Source of the DNA: Panthera uncia
Taxonomy: Eukaryota > Chordata > Mammalia > Carnivora > Felidae
Direction: 5' to 3'
Length of the DNA stretch: 64,000 nucleotides
Assembly (NCBI RefSeq): GCF_023721935.1
Contig: NW_026057580.1
Span: 31,668,420 to 31,732,419, forward strand
Position 1 is the stretch's first letter. Each line of letters starts with the position of its first letter. Position numbers and translations under genes: made by a program. Below are positions 12,841-23,900 of this stretch, piece after piece. The notes below the pieces were generated by a model that was not told the DNA's origin, searched no databases, and was given only the letters and a program-made list of their open reading frames with translations.

Positions 12841-13679
12841 TTTTTAATTTATTTTTTTAATTTTATTTTTTTTTAATATATATCGAAATTAGTTAGCATG
12901 TAGTGCAACAATGATTTCAGGAGTAGATTCTTTAGTGTCCCTTACCCACTTAGCCCATCCCCCCTCCCACAACCCCTCTAGTAATCCTCTGTTTGTTCTC
13001 CATATTTAAGAGTCTCTTATGTTTTGCCCCCCTCCCTGTTTTTATATTATTTTTGTTTCCCTTCCCTTATGTTCATCTGTTTTGTCTCTTAAAGTCCTCA
13101 TATGAGTGAAGTCATATGATATTTGTCTTTCTCTAATTTCGCTTAGCATAATACCCTACAGTTCCATCCACATAGTTCCAAATGGCAAGATTTAATTCTT
13201 ACTGATTGTCAAGTAATACTCCATTGTATGTATGTATGTATATGTGTGTGTGTGTGTGTGTGTATCTGTATGTACACACACACACACACACACACACACA
13301 CCACATCTTCTTTATCAATTCATCCATTGATGAACATTTGGGCTCTTTCCATACTTGGCTATTGTTGATAGTGCTGCTATCAACATTGGAGTGCATGTGT
13401 CCCTTTGAAACAGCATACCTATATCCCTCGGATAAATACCTACTAGTGTAATTGCTGGGTCATAGGGTACTTCTATTTTTGATTTTTTGAGGAACCTCCA
13501 CACTGTTTTCCAGAGTGGCTGCACCAGTTTGCATTCCCACCAGCAGTGCAAAAGAGATCCTTTTTGTCCGCATCCTTGCCAACATCTGTTTTTGCCTGAG
13601 TTGTTAATGTTAGCCATTCTGACAGGTGTAAGGTGGTATTTCATTGTGGTTTTGATTTTTTTTAGTTGGAAAGGGTCAT
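12841..13679 (-). mobile_element. 5'-truncated L1, minus strand, inside the older L1 5' UTR
   Basis: The T-rich tail at about 12,841-12,876 marks the 3' end, followed by the 3' UTR. The minus strand at 13,315-13,698 encodes an almost clean ORF2 C-terminus, including YHLTPVRMANINNSG and the Cys/His cluster CWQGCGQKGSLLHCWWEC. The 3' UTR subtype (tagttagcatgtagtgcaac) differs from that of the large L1 at 39.7 kb. Truncated at about 13,679, after which the older 5' UTR resumes. I could not find a convincing target-site duplication. Confidence 0.85.
13224..13301. repeat. (TATG)n (GT)n (AC)n microsatellite inside L1
   Basis: Tandem TATG units, then GT, then AC units, back to back. The GT and AC arms are complementary and could pair as a hairpin. 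Confidence 0.9.
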
Positions 13680-14290
13680 AGCCCCACTTGCTACACAATG
13701 GGTGAGGATATGAGTCAGCTTTTTGGCCTGGGTGCAGGTAGACTAGGCTCCAAGGCCAGCAAAAGTCCTTATTTCAGTACCCAAATCAGACAGTCTGCAT
13801 CCCACTGAGTTTTCTGATCAGATAGCACCACTCACTTGGTTCTACAGATGAGCAAAGATGCTGGTTATGATTATTTTAGGCTCTTTATGTAGGAGCTTTG
13901 TCTGCCAAGAGCCAGTGGTGTTGTAAGCCTTTCCCCCTTCTCTGTCAAAATCAGATTCTCAGTGATTGAGCCCTAGAGGTTCCTCTGCAATCCCCAATGG
14001 GAAAAACCAGAGTAGGGGCTCCCACAAAACAGTTCACAACACTGTGGAGTGGGGTTGGATGTCACCCTGGGCTCTCTTTTCCCACTGGAGAAACTGTAGG
14101 CTGAGGGGAAACCTCTTAATGAGGTGCTGTGCCAGCTTGGGGGAGGGGCAAGGCAGTCACCCTATAGCTGTTCCTCTTACTTTTCTAATATAGTCTATCT
14201 TGGACTCTGTGGTGTAGGGCAGGTGCTTCAGCCTCACCCCTGTGTTCAAAGATTTTCTCAGTGGTGTCTTTCCATGGAAAATTGTTAGTT

Positions 14291-14404
14291 CATTTTGTGA
14301 AGGGAAATGAAGTTAAGAATGACCTATATTTCTGTCTTTTGAAGTTTGTGTGTTGTGTATTATACATTCAAAAACTATAATGTGCTCTTCAAATCATGAG
14401 GTTT
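14291..14404. other. Unassigned flank of the old L1
   Basis: No frame and no confident repeat. Confidence 0.4.
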
Positions 14405-14475
14405 ATTTTGGTAAGCAGGGACTTGAACCTGCATTCTATCTCTTAGACTCTCACCCAGTTCATTAGCATAGGAAG
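14405..14475 (-). repeat. Possible MIR relic
   Basis: gcagggacttgaacctgcat followed by a ctcttagactctcaccca block matches the order of the MIR minus-sense internal region, which carries a remnant of the tRNA T arm. Short and diverged. Confidence 0.4.
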
Positions 14476-14829
14476 AGCTCTAGGATTCCTCAATAAAAAA
14501 CTATGGTGTACTCTCTGTACCAAACATCATACTAGACCCTGTGTTTATAAACATGCTCAACACAGACATAGCCACAAGGCTCAGAAAGCTTATTATTCAG
14601 ATTGGAAAGCAAATCATAATCAAATATATAAATATTTTAAACATTTTTCAATATTATTTGACTGTTTAACTTGTTAATGTATATCAATTTTAACAGCCCT
14701 TCATGCAAATAGACTTTAAGAAATACTATGGTATAACACTTTTTAACTGAAATATCATTCACAAAGAAAATTAGAACAACAACAAAAGAAATAGAAAAAA
14801 GTAGGCTTAATATATGCTTAATTTCTACT
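14476..14829. other. Unassigned AT-rich intergenic sequence
   Basis: Nothing recognised. Confidence 0.45.
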
Positions 14830-14905
14830 CCCTGAGAAATGAAGAAACTTTAACTTCAGATGACTTGTTCAACCCAAGACCCAGTTCTTCACTGATACTA
14901 TGTAT
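14830..14905 (-). repeat. MIR core relic
   Basis: gagaaatgaagaaactttaa, gatgacttgttcaaccca and gacccagttcttcactgat follow the MIR core in antisense order (consensus-like gaaactgaggc, gacttgcccaa). Diverged. Confidence 0.5.
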
Positions 14906-15109
14906 AATTAAGACTGAATAAGATCATTACGCACAACATCTCACTGAGTAAATGTCTGATAAGTATGAGCTACTGTTGATAATTTTATTAACACATCCTT
15001 GTAAAAGATACAGATAAATCAAAATGCATAAGGTAAACATGGTGTTAAAGTCCAAAATGTATATACCTCAGGAAAGGGTGTTATACAGGCATACCAATTA
15101 ATGATAAAA

Positions 15110-15545
15110 GTAATAATAGACACTGTGATATGATTTATCAACCACCAGTTACAATCCCTCCTTCTGATGCCACCATTTAGTGAGATTGGTTGACAAGTGG
15201 CCACATAACCCAATTTTGGCCAGGGCAGTAAATACTGGAATTGCTGAGAAGAGCTTCCAGGAAGCCTTCTTAAAAGAGAGAAGGTTGGCAGAAATGCCTC
15301 TTTTGCCTTTCACTGTTTCTTCTTCTCTTTCCAGCAGTATATAAATAAGCACAAGAATATTTTTGGAACTTCAAGGAAAACCATATCTAACAAATGGCAC
15401 ACAGAAATATTGAAAGACCCTGGCTCCTGATGGCATCATTGAGCCAGTACAGCAGCTCTGGTCTTCTTATCACCAGACATCCAATAAAGTGAGAAAAATA
15501 AATCCATTTGTGTTAGTTTTCTGATATTTGCAATGAAATGCATTT
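15110..15545 (+). repeat. Unclassified mammalian interspersed repeat, LTR-like
   Basis: Begins near a ggttgacaagtggccacata block followed by acccaattttggccagggca, contains ccctggctcctgatggcatc and attgagccagtacagc, and ends with a polyadenylation-like aataaagtgag and a TGTGTTAGTTTTCTGAT-like tail. I recognise the layout as a repeated element of mammalian genomes, but cannot name the family. No coding capacity. Confidence 0.4.
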
Positions 15546-15917
15546 CTAACAAATAAGAGGAAAAATGGAAAGTTGAAGAAAAACCTTTTATACAGGCACA
15601 TGTTACAGGAAAGACAAGGTTAATATAAAAAGTAAAAATCAACATAGCCATAACAAAATCATGGTAAAAACCACAAGCTTAACATAAAACATAATTTAAC
15701 ATAATACTCTTTACGTATAATATGTAAACCTTGGCTTAGGAGGAAGGATGGTTTTATTGAATTTCCCATAGCAGAAAGAGTGTTCTGAAACGTTGAGGGA
15801 CAAATAACAAACCTATTATAACTCCCAATTTTTAATGGGTTAAAACATTTAATCTATCCACATTCAATCTTAAGAGAAAACCTAGTTACTTGAAATTTGG
15901 ATCAAAAATATGCCATT

Positions 15918-16107
15918 CATGAGATGCCTGGCTCATTCTGTTGAGCATGCGACTTCGGCTCAGGTCATGATCTCAGAGTTGGTGAGTTCAAACCCTATGT
16001 TGGGCTCACCATTCTCAGCACAGAGTCTGCTTTGGATCCTCTGTCCCCCCTCTGCTCTGTCCCTCCCCTGCTGGCTCTATCTCAAAAATAAATAAACATT
16101 AAAAAAC
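15918..16107 (+). mobile_element. CAN-SINE, diverged
   Basis: Head gagatgcctggctcattctg, then cggctcaggtcatgatctc, ccctgctggctctatctc and aaaataaataaacatt tail. An 8-bp repeat, atgccatt (15,910-15,917 and 16,108-16,115), is the likely target-site duplication. More diverged than the copy at 18,454. Confidence 0.9.
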
Positions 16108-16269
16108 ATGCCATTAACTTATGCCAAGTTTTTTTTTTATATCAATTCCATGAACAGATTGATAGGCATTACATCCTACTTACTGAAAGAATACTAAGTG
16201 ATTGCTCAAAGAGTATTATTCTGTTCCCTGAGACTGGAAGGTCCTGGGACACAAAATCATTGAGATTTA

Positions 16270-16450
16270 TTGATTCAGAAAATAAACTCTTATTGAATAG
16301 CTATTGTATAAACCACTTTGTTGAGTGCTGGAAAGGAGGATACAGAAATGATTAATTTATGGTAACTATATACATAATTCAGACTTCAGTCCATTATGGC
16401 AACCAGACATTTTCAGAAATTATACACAAATACGATGTAAGGGAGGTAAG
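16270..16450 (+). repeat. Possible LINE-2 fragment
   Basis: ttattgaatagctattgtat, gttgagtgctggaaaggagg, atacagaaatgattaa and a later gtaagggaggtaagg resemble the L2 3' region. Weak. Confidence 0.35.
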
Positions 16451-18039
16451 GGTAATGAGTGAATTGAAGGCTCAATAATCCAAGCACCATTTTTGAATTA
16501 TTCTAGTTTTGGGAGTGATGGTACAGTGTTATAGAAGGTCCAACCAGGATCAATGGTGCTGCTTCTCCATCCCAAAATGACTAACACCAAGAAAGGATAT
16601 TTCCGGATACAACTCCTCCTCATACCCCACCCCTCCACACTAGCTAGAAAGTTTTTTGGCAGGGAAGGGAAGTGGAGATGAGACTTGAAGGCCTTGGAAG
16701 TGTATACTAGTTCTTACTACCTATGTCAGCCTTCTCGTAATTACAAGGGAGCCATTGTTGACTCCATTCAGAAGTAGATGTTCTCAGAGGAAAAATTTCC
16801 TCTACTTTTTCCCACTTGATAAACTGTCTTTTAAAACACAAGAGTACTTCCATTTTGCCTCTGTATACTTGCCATGCAGTTTTCTATTAATACTTATCGT
16901 CAAAGTTTTTGTATAATTCTTCAAACCCAGTGGCTACAATGAAATCTGTCCCTCCCTGCAGCTCTCTGTGTGGAAGGCAATTCTCTCCTCCATATATTTA
17001 AGGTTTTAGTTGTAGAACATACATTTCTGTACCTAGTTTAAACCTTTAGTTTTTCACCTGCAAGCAGTGCTTTCCACCACCACCTTTGAAGCTTATGCCT
17101 TGTTACTTTTTCTACCTTTACTGCTTCTTTCTTAGTAGGACCATGGCAGTAGGCATACAGTCCTCCCCTCTACTATCACGACAGTCTGAGATCTTTGGTG
17201 GAAGGCAGGGATAAATGGTGCTTCAGAATTCCATGTAAAGGGATTTAGAAACATCTTAGAACACAATTACTTGAACTTTTTCCTTCCACAGTTTTAACCT
17301 TTACTTAGCAATTCATTCTCCAGAGAGTGCCAAATCCTAGACTCATCAACATCCAAAACTTTAAATACCAGCATGCCATTTTTGGATTATGATCCCTAAT
17401 ACCTATATTCTTTCATGCTATACTGCTTATAAATGTGTTCTTCAGTCTCATCAATCTGTATACTTTGTTGAATCATATCTTTTCTCAGTGTTTATTAATC
17501 TTTCAGACTTCACTGGTATTCCAATATAGCAGTTACCTACCCAACCAAAGAAACATTATTGAAATTACTTTCTAGTTCTTACCAATGGTCTCAACATTCT
17601 TAGTCACTTATGGTCTTTCTAATATTAGCTCACTAAATCATAATTTCTGAATTCTCTATTTCTAAGCAAGGGCTGTTTGGACCTACTGGGATAAAATGTA
17701 TATTGCCTAGTCAGTAATTACTAATCTTAGTAATTACCCATCCTCAATACACTTATCAGTAGTTTCTCTGAATCTGTGAGTTGTTACTTTCTCATTCTTC
17801 ATAGCTATTCCAAAAACAATGCAAGACATATTTCCAAATATTCCTAATCTGTGCTTACCCCAACCTCTTCTCTATCAGAAGAGCTTCTGAAAGTTGAAAT
17901 AAGCAGTATTGACCTCTTTTATTTAACCAACTGCAAACTTATTACCTGATTGCACCCTAGTTTCTTACCTCTAGTCTCATGGAAAAAAAATCTGCTTATG
18001 TGACACTAATCCGAAAGTTACTTACCTCATCTCAAAATT
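16451..18039. other. Unassigned intergenic sequence
   Basis: About 1.6 kb with no frame over 60 codons and no repeat that I can name. Candidate unique DNA, useful as a landmark for locus assignment. Confidence 0.5.
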
Positions 18040-18165
18040 TAATGTGTGTATGAAGTACCTGAGATCCTGTTTAATACAGATTTTGATTCAGTAGTCCTAG
18101 AATAGATCCTGCAGTTTTAAAAAAGTATCTAGCAATGTTCATGCTCATAGCCCACGAATTATAAT
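18040..18165 (+). repeat. Possible MER5-type hAT (Charlie) DNA transposon relic
   Basis: gaagtacctgagatcctg, aatacagattttgattcagt, agtcctagaatagatcctg and a caatgttcatgctca ending follow the order of MER5-like non-autonomous hAT elements. Terminal inverted repeats are not clear, so the family is tentative. Confidence 0.45.
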
Positions 18166-18264
18166 ATTAAAAACATTCTCAACTACTATATCCTCTATCA
18201 ATTACATCTTTTCTGTCTTGCGCAGTTTCAAGTTATTCCTCTATACTGGATACTTAAACTATGC

Positions 18265-18430
18265 AAATACATACATACATACATACATACATTATATATA
18301 CATACATATATATGTATGGACATTATATATACATGTTATATAAATGTATGAACATTATATATACATGTATATATATGTATGTGTATACATATATATGTAT
18401 ATATAATGTATGTATATATGCATATATATA
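18265..18430. repeat. (ATAC)n and (TA)n-rich satellite tract
   Basis: ATAC units at 18,269-18,291, then repeated blocks around acattatatatacatgta. It contains many self-complementary TATA stretches. Confidence 0.9.
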
Positions 18431-18453
18431 ATTTTTTAAATAAAGTCCAAGGA

Positions 18454-18690
18454 GGGGCGCCTGGGTGGCGCAGTCGGTTAAGCGTCCGACTTCAGCCAGG
18501 TCACGATCTCGCGGTCCGTGAGTTCGAGCCCCGCGTCGGGCTCTGGGCTGATGGCTCGGAGCCTGGAGCCTGTTTCCGATTCTGTGTCTCCCTCTCTCTC
18601 TGCCCCTCCCCTGTTCATGCTATGTCTCTCTCTCTCCCAAAAATAAATTGAAAAACGTTGAAAAAAAAATTAAAAAAAATAAAAATAAAA
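18454..18690 (+). mobile_element. CAN-SINE, youngest-looking copy
   Basis: Nearly consensus: starts ggggcgcctgggtggcgcag (A-box region), then a gtgagttcgagccccgcg B-box, a CT-rich block and an A-rich tail. Perfect 16-bp target-site duplication aaataaagtccaagga at 18,438-18,453 and 18,691-18,706. The intact Pol III boxes and CpG sites argue for recent insertion, here at the edge of the TA-rich satellite. Confidence 0.97.
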
Positions 18691-18706
18691 AAATAAAGTC
18701 CAAGGA

Positions 18707-19056
18707 AAATAATGCAACCTTTCAACCCTTGTGATTTTCTATCACACAAGTCTCTATCTTCATAGCCAAGCTACATGGAAAATTCTAGTCTATAGTACTG
18801 ACACTACCTCTTCATGTCCCATATACTCTTCAACATCCGCAATGTGTTGTCTGCACTCTCTCTTAAGAAAAGTACTCTGTCAAAGATGACTAAAGTGCCT
18901 AACCCAAGGGTATATTTTCTGTCCCTTACTTGACAAATGCATTCATTCAACACTGTTGTCTCTCTTTGTTTATATGCCATTTAATCATTTCCTCCAGATT
19001 CTTCTATGTCCTCCAGTTTTTTGCATGCCCATCATGTGGGAGATTAAGAATTCTCT
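18707..19056. other. Unassigned intergenic sequence
   Basis: Nothing recognised. Confidence 0.5.
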
Positions 19057-19168
19057 GAGCTTCCACCAATGGGTTAACAAGGCTTAGGGTGGAAAGCTGC
19101 CAGAGGGCAAAAGTGCCCAGGGCTAATTAGTGAGAAAAATGCCTTGTTAACCCTGAGGCAGGAAGCTC
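19057..19168. repeat. Imperfect inverted repeat (hairpin or MITE-like)
   Basis: Left arm gagcttcc (19,057-19,064) and gggttaacaaggc (19,071-19,083). Right arm gccttgttaaccc (19,141-19,153) and ggaagctc (19,161-19,168). That gives 21 paired bases around a small internal loop, with 57 bp between the arms. Inside the loop gggca-aaag-tgccc can form a second stem. It could be a small DNA-transposon relic or a structured transcript; nothing identifies it as a known family. Confidence 0.7.
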
Positions 19169-20219
19169 TATCTGTCTTAGCCCCTAGAAAAGTTAAGATA
19201 AACATATACTGTGGCTGGTACCTGCAGTAAATGGCCATCTGCTCGGCACTGAGATTTTGATTTTTCTTAACCCTAACCTCTAGCACCTTATATCTTCTAA
19301 ACCCCTTTTCTCTTACACACATGAGTCAATGGTTACTGTTTTATCATTTCTTCATGTCCATCACATACATAAGTCTTCTCATCCTAATAAATACAGGGAA
19401 AGGACCCTTACTCAGGACTCTTGTCTCCTCCCAGACATTAGCCTCTCTCATATTCATTTTTCATCTGCTTTCTTGATGGACAAGAGAGAACTCCAGACTC
19501 AAAGTCTGCGACACTATCAAAGTCCATTTTCTCTGGTTGTACCTTCTCTGTGTTGTCCTGCATCATTAGCTCCTTAAATGTTAGTAGTTTCTCAAGTTCA
19601 TCCTGAAATACAGTAGCTTTTCATCTTAAACATTATAAATTAGCTCATTTGAACCTACAGTTTCAGTTACCCTTCATACAGTATTCACATTCAGTTTAAA
19701 CATTCCCCATCAACTTTGACTTTTTTAATTTGTTCAACTCAGTGTCCACAAAATACTTCAATGATATTCTAAACTTGGCTTACCATTTACTCTTTAAAAC
19801 AATTTTTTTCTCTTGTATTCTTTATGATCCATATCACCCTTTATCCCAATCAGGCCTGACCTATCCAAAAGGATAATAGGCACAGTGCCTAGGGCCCATT
19901 TCAAAGTCTGAAGAAAGTGATGAAATTTTAGGTCAAAGAAGGTGTTTTAATAGGTAATATTAACATATTGTCCATGCCAACATAGTCATCAAATAAAAAT
20001 TTTACTCCTCCCCCCCCCTCCAGGGGAAGTATCTCATAAAAACAAAAGTACCTGGGACCCACAAAAGTAATAATGTAACCCCAATCCCAAACGATAACTG
20101 TTAACTATTCTGGACACCATTTTGCTTCATTTTTCACTTTCAATGAGTCACTGAGTGCTTATAATTATATCATTTTGGAGACATTGTCTTAATTCTGTTT
20201 CTTTTGTGGGCTGCTGGGT
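19169..20219. other. Unassigned intergenic sequence
   Basis: Two 82-codon frames (19,074-19,322 minus and 19,329-19,577 plus) show no recognisable domains. A C-rich run lies at about 20,010-20,020. No repeat named. Confidence 0.45.
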
Positions 20220-20775
20220 AAATCTGCTTTCCATCTTGTCCTCATGACACTACATTACTAGTGATTTTTCTAAAGTGAAATGCTGATTATCATTCTGCTT
20301 AAAAATCCTGTAGTGCTTTGAGTATCCTACAGGGAAAAGATTGAACGCTCTCTCTTTCATGACCTATGCTTTGCAGATCTTGCTTAGTTTCATCTCCTCT
20401 TATTTATCCAGTGCTCCCTCTAGGCAGTTCTTTGTGCCTGATATTCTCTTTATATCTGTAAGCATTTGCTTCTGATTGGGAAAACCACTTCTCCCTAGTT
20501 AGCAGAATAAGTTCCAATTCACCTTAAAAGCCTTTCCATCTCCACAAAAACATAATAAATATATGAAATTGCTTACATAATAATGCCCCCATAAAAATGC
20601 AGACATAAAACTGATCACATACATTTGTATCCATTTTTTTTTCCTTTTGTGTCTTGCTTTAGACTGTGGGCTCCTCAAAGTTAAGAATTTTGTGTTATCA
20701 AACCATATGTCTTCTGTGCCTGGAATAGATATGTATTCAATAAATACATGTTGGGTGATTGAATAAATGTGAATG
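20220..20775 (+). repeat. LINE-2 3' end
   Basis: The block order is that of L2: tttctaaagtgaaatgctga, aatcctgtagtgctttgag, catgacctatgctttgcaga, the cagttctttgtgcctgatat region and ccttaaaagcctttcc. The diagnostic end follows: gactgtgggctcctcaaag, tctgtgcctggaatagat and attcaataaatacatgttgg. Ancient and non-coding. Confidence 0.65.
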
Positions 20776-21394
20776 TATATTTTAGATACATATTTCCTTT
20801 AAAAAATGCAAATAGCAGCAATCATACTTAAGAGTGACATGCTCTCAGCCCAATCTCCTGTTTCTGATTATCTAGTTATAATTTGTCTACCTCTGAATAA
20901 TCAAAAGCAACATATAAATAACAATCTGATATAAAATTAGAACTCTTAATTATAACATGTTTATGGGCTATTCATGCAACACATGATTTTATACAACATC
21001 AACACAAAGATATAAATTGTAGAAAATATTCATTTACTTAAGAAATTGCCTGGTTAATAGATCTCAAGAATCTCCTTAGCTCTGTCCTACTTTTGTAACC
21101 TAAATATTTTTTTCAAATACCCAAAGTCTCAGAGAGATTCAATTCAACATTAAAAAATCTTCATATAGTTTCTCTGCAAACTGAAAGGTTTTAAAGTGAA
21201 GTGAAATTGTTCATAAAGAAAACATTATGATATTCCTTTTAATGCTTTTCTATGACCACAATTGGACTGCCTCTGTTAACTAAGGTGTTTAATTTGTATG
21301 GTATCTACTATAGCATAAAAGAAAATCAAAGCCTGCTACAAACGTGCTTCCAATATGTTCATCGATTTCCTCTACTATAATTTTAGGTTAAAGT
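20776..21394. other. Unassigned AT-rich intergenic sequence
   Basis: Nothing recognised. Confidence 0.45.
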
Positions 21395-21505
21395 TACTTT
21401 TATTCATGAATTCAACAAATATTTATTTAATAGTTATTATATACCTGACACTTTACTAGGTGTGGGAGAGTTTGCAATTTACCAGACAAAATTAAATATT
21501 GATGG
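21395..21505 (+). repeat. Probable LINE-2 fragment
   Basis: attcaacaaatatttattta, tatacctgacactttactag and gtgtgggagagtttgcaa fit the L2 phrase for a 3' end. It ends at the LTR that follows, which may have inserted in it. Confidence 0.5.
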
Positions 21506-21507
21506 GT

Positions 21508-21869
21508 ATTACAGATGGAATGTTCCTATTCTCCCAAAATTTATATCTTGAAGCCCAACCCCTAATGTGACTGTTTTTAGAGATGGAGGTAATTAAGGTT
21601 AAATGAAGTCATAAAGTTGTGGCCCTGATCGAGTAGGATTAGTTTCCTTCTAAGGAAAGACACAAGACAGCAAGTTCTCTCTTCTATTATGTGAAGACAC
21701 AGTGAGAAGGTGCCCATCTGCAAGCCAAGAAGAGAGTCCTCACTAGAAACTGACCCTACTGGACATTGACCTGGGACTGCTAGCCTCTAAAACTGTGAGA
21801 AAATAAGTTTCCGTTGTTTAACCCACTCAATCTATGCTATTGTTACAGCAGTCTGAAAACACTAACACA
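21508..21869 (+). mobile_element. MLT1-type LTR (ERVL-MaLR), solo
   Basis: Starts near atggaatgttcctattctcc, passes tatcttgaagcccaacccct, taattaaggttaaatgaag, tgaagacacagtgagaagg and gcaagccaagaagagagtcc, and ends at gtttaacccactcaatctat and cagtctgaaaacactaacac. This is the usual MLT1 LTR layout. It is an old non-coding long terminal repeat with no internal region attached. Confidence 0.72.
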
Positions 21870-21894
21870 GTGAGATAAAGGATATGAAAGAGGC

Positions 21895-23168
21895 CTGTGA
21901 GATAATTTTCGACAAAGCACCAAGACCATTCAGTGGGAAAAAGTATTCAACAAAATAATGCTGAGAAAACTGGATACCAATATGCAAAAGAATAAGGCTG
22001 GACCCTTAGTTCACATCATATATAAAAATTAACTCAAAGTGGATCAAAAAACTAAATATAAAAGATAAACTATAAAACTCTTAGAATAAAACAAATTTTA
22101 TAAATAAATTTTATAAGTTATGACTTTGAATTAGGCAACAGTTTATCAGATATAGCAACAAAAGTAACAAAAGAAGAAAAAGTGAATCAGACTACATAAA
22201 ATTTAAAAAATGTTTCAAAAGACACTATCAAGAAAGTGTCCAATCACAGAATAGGAGAAAATCCAGAATATATTAAGAACTCTTACCACACACCAATATA
22301 AAGGAAACCTAATTTAAATATGGATAAAGGACTTTAATAAACATTTTTTCAAAGAAGATACACAATTGGCAAATAAGTTAATGAAAAGATTATCAATATC
22401 ATTAATTTTTAGGGAAATGCAAATAAAAACTAAAATGAGATATTCACACCCTCTAGAATCGCTATGAACATAACCAGGACAATTAAACATGTTAGTGAGG
22501 ATGGGGAGAATTTGGAACCCTAATACATGGCTGGCAGGATGATAAAATGATTAAGCAGTTTTGGAAAACAGTGTAACAGTTTCTTCCAAAGTTAAAGATC
22601 AAATTACCACATGGTCCAGCAGTACTACTCCGAAGTATTTAGACAAGAAAATTGAAAACCTATATGCACTCCAAACGTTGTACACAAATATTCATAGCAG
22701 CACTACTTATAATAACCAAAAAGTGAAACTTTATATGATGAGTGGGTAACAAAATGTGTAAATGGGTAAATGTGATATGTCCATACATTAGACTATTATT
22801 TGGCCATAAAAGGGAATGATGTACTAATACATACTACAACATGGATAAATCTTTAAAACATTATGCTATGAAAGAATCCAAACACAAAAGACCATGTGTG
22901 GTAGGATTCTATATATGCAAAATATCCAGAATAGGCCATAGAGTCAGAAAGTAGATTAATTATTGTCAAGTGCTAAAGGAAGGGAAGAATGAGGAGGGAT
23001 TATTTATGGATGTGAAAATTCTTTTTGAGTTATAAAAATATTCTAGAATTAAGTAATGGTGATGGTTGCACAAACTTGTGCAATATACTAAATTGAGTAT
23101 GCTAAAAATCACTGAAAAAAATGTCACTGAGTTGTACATTTTAAATTTTTTTTTTAATGTTTATTTTT

Positions 23169-23204
<36 letters not shown>

Positions 23205-23445
23205 AGCGGAGGGACAGAGAGAGAGGGAGACACAGAATCTGAATCAGGCTCCAAGCTCCAAGCATCAGAACAGAGCCCAATGTGGGGCTCTAACTCATGA
23301 ACCGTGAGATCATGACCTGAGCTGAAGTCAGACACTCAGCCAACTGAGCCACCCAGGCGCCCCATGAGTTGTACGCTTTAAAATGATGAATTGCATGGTG
23401 TATGTCTAATAGCTTAATTTTTATTACAAAAAATAATAAAGAATA
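21895..23445 (+). mobile_element. Old L1 3' end, plus strand, interrupted by a SINE
   Basis: Plus-strand ORF2 C-terminal sequence in broken frames: aagaccattcagtgggaaaa, aaaactggataccaatatgc, aattaactcaaagtggatc, then the terminal section around ggccataaaagggaatgatg. The 3' UTR includes tagaattaagtaatggtgatgg and resumes after the SINE (23,146-23,364) at aaatgatgaattgcatggtg. Typical of an older mammalian L1M copy, 5' truncated. Confidence 0.8.
23146..23364 (-). mobile_element. CAN-SINE, minus strand
   Basis: T-rich tail, (GA)n block at about 23,170-23,196, and head ending in gccacccaggcgcccc. Target-site duplication of 18 bp with two mismatches: 23,128-23,145 and 23,365-23,382 (tgagttgtac shared). 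Inserted in the L1 3' UTR above. Confidence 0.95.
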
Positions 23446-23639
23446 GATGCTATGTGATAAAAAATGAGTCAGTGACCAGATTTCAGAGGTCCACAAAAAT
23501 TGCCACATGAGGTATAAACTAAGATCAGAAAGCACATGAGAATTAGCAGTGTGTGTGTCAGGGGAGATGGGAGAGGAGGAAGGGAGATGGAGAAGGAAGG
23601 TAGAAAGAGGAAGGGAAGAAGAGAAAAGGGAAAAGAGGT

Positions 23640-23900
23640 AGACAAGAGATATTAGAGTCGGCATAACATACTATGCAGGGACAACTGGTAAAAGGAAACA
23701 GGAAAGGTAAGTATGTACGTGATTATGGAAGGACTTTGTAAACTAAATTACTCTAGATTCGTACAAGAGCCATTAAATGGTATTATGCTCTTGGGTGACT
23801 TCCTTGGAGTAACCCAAGTGATAGGAGAATGGAAATGGCACTAGGTACTGGAGAAAAATACTTCAAAAAGTATTAAGAAGACAGGATTTAAAGAATGCTA
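23640..23900 (+). repeat. Possible LINE-2 fragment
   Basis: ggaaggactttgtaaactaa, agagccattaaatggtatt and agtgataggagaatggaaa recall the L2 passage on lost-weight cycles of ggactttg and gccattgg. Weak; preceded at 23,555-23,645 by a purine-rich (GGA)n-like stretch. Confidence 0.35.

Larger units (their letters stand above)
5755..14290 (-). mobile_element. Old near-full-length L1, minus strand, with three later insertions
   Basis: Read on the minus strand the order is 5' UTR, ORF1, ORF2, 3' UTR. The 3' UTR starts near 5,755 with ttttattgagatataattgac on the plus strand. The ORF2 C-terminus lies at about 6,310-6,800, the RT region through about 9,230, and the endonuclease near 9,610-10,300, where a fragment at 9,911-10,117 keeps the GDFNTP motif. 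The inter-ORF and ORF1 regions run to about 11,900. A moderately GC-rich 5' UTR follows to about 14,290. All frames are broken. Later insertions are a SINE (7,113-7,326), an L1 3' end with captured flank (9,318-9,592) and a younger L1 (12,841-13,679). Outer boundaries are approximate; no target-site duplication was identified. Confidence 0.8.

Noticed and set aside
14405..14475. Possible tRNA gene on the minus strand (T-arm-like gcagg-ttcaagtc-cctgc)
   Set aside because: The T loop has one base too many, no acceptor, D or anticodon arm pairs with it, and the context fits a MIR relic.
23555..23645. Purine-rich GGA stretch as a regulatory element
   Set aside because: Low-complexity composition alone; nothing else supports a function.
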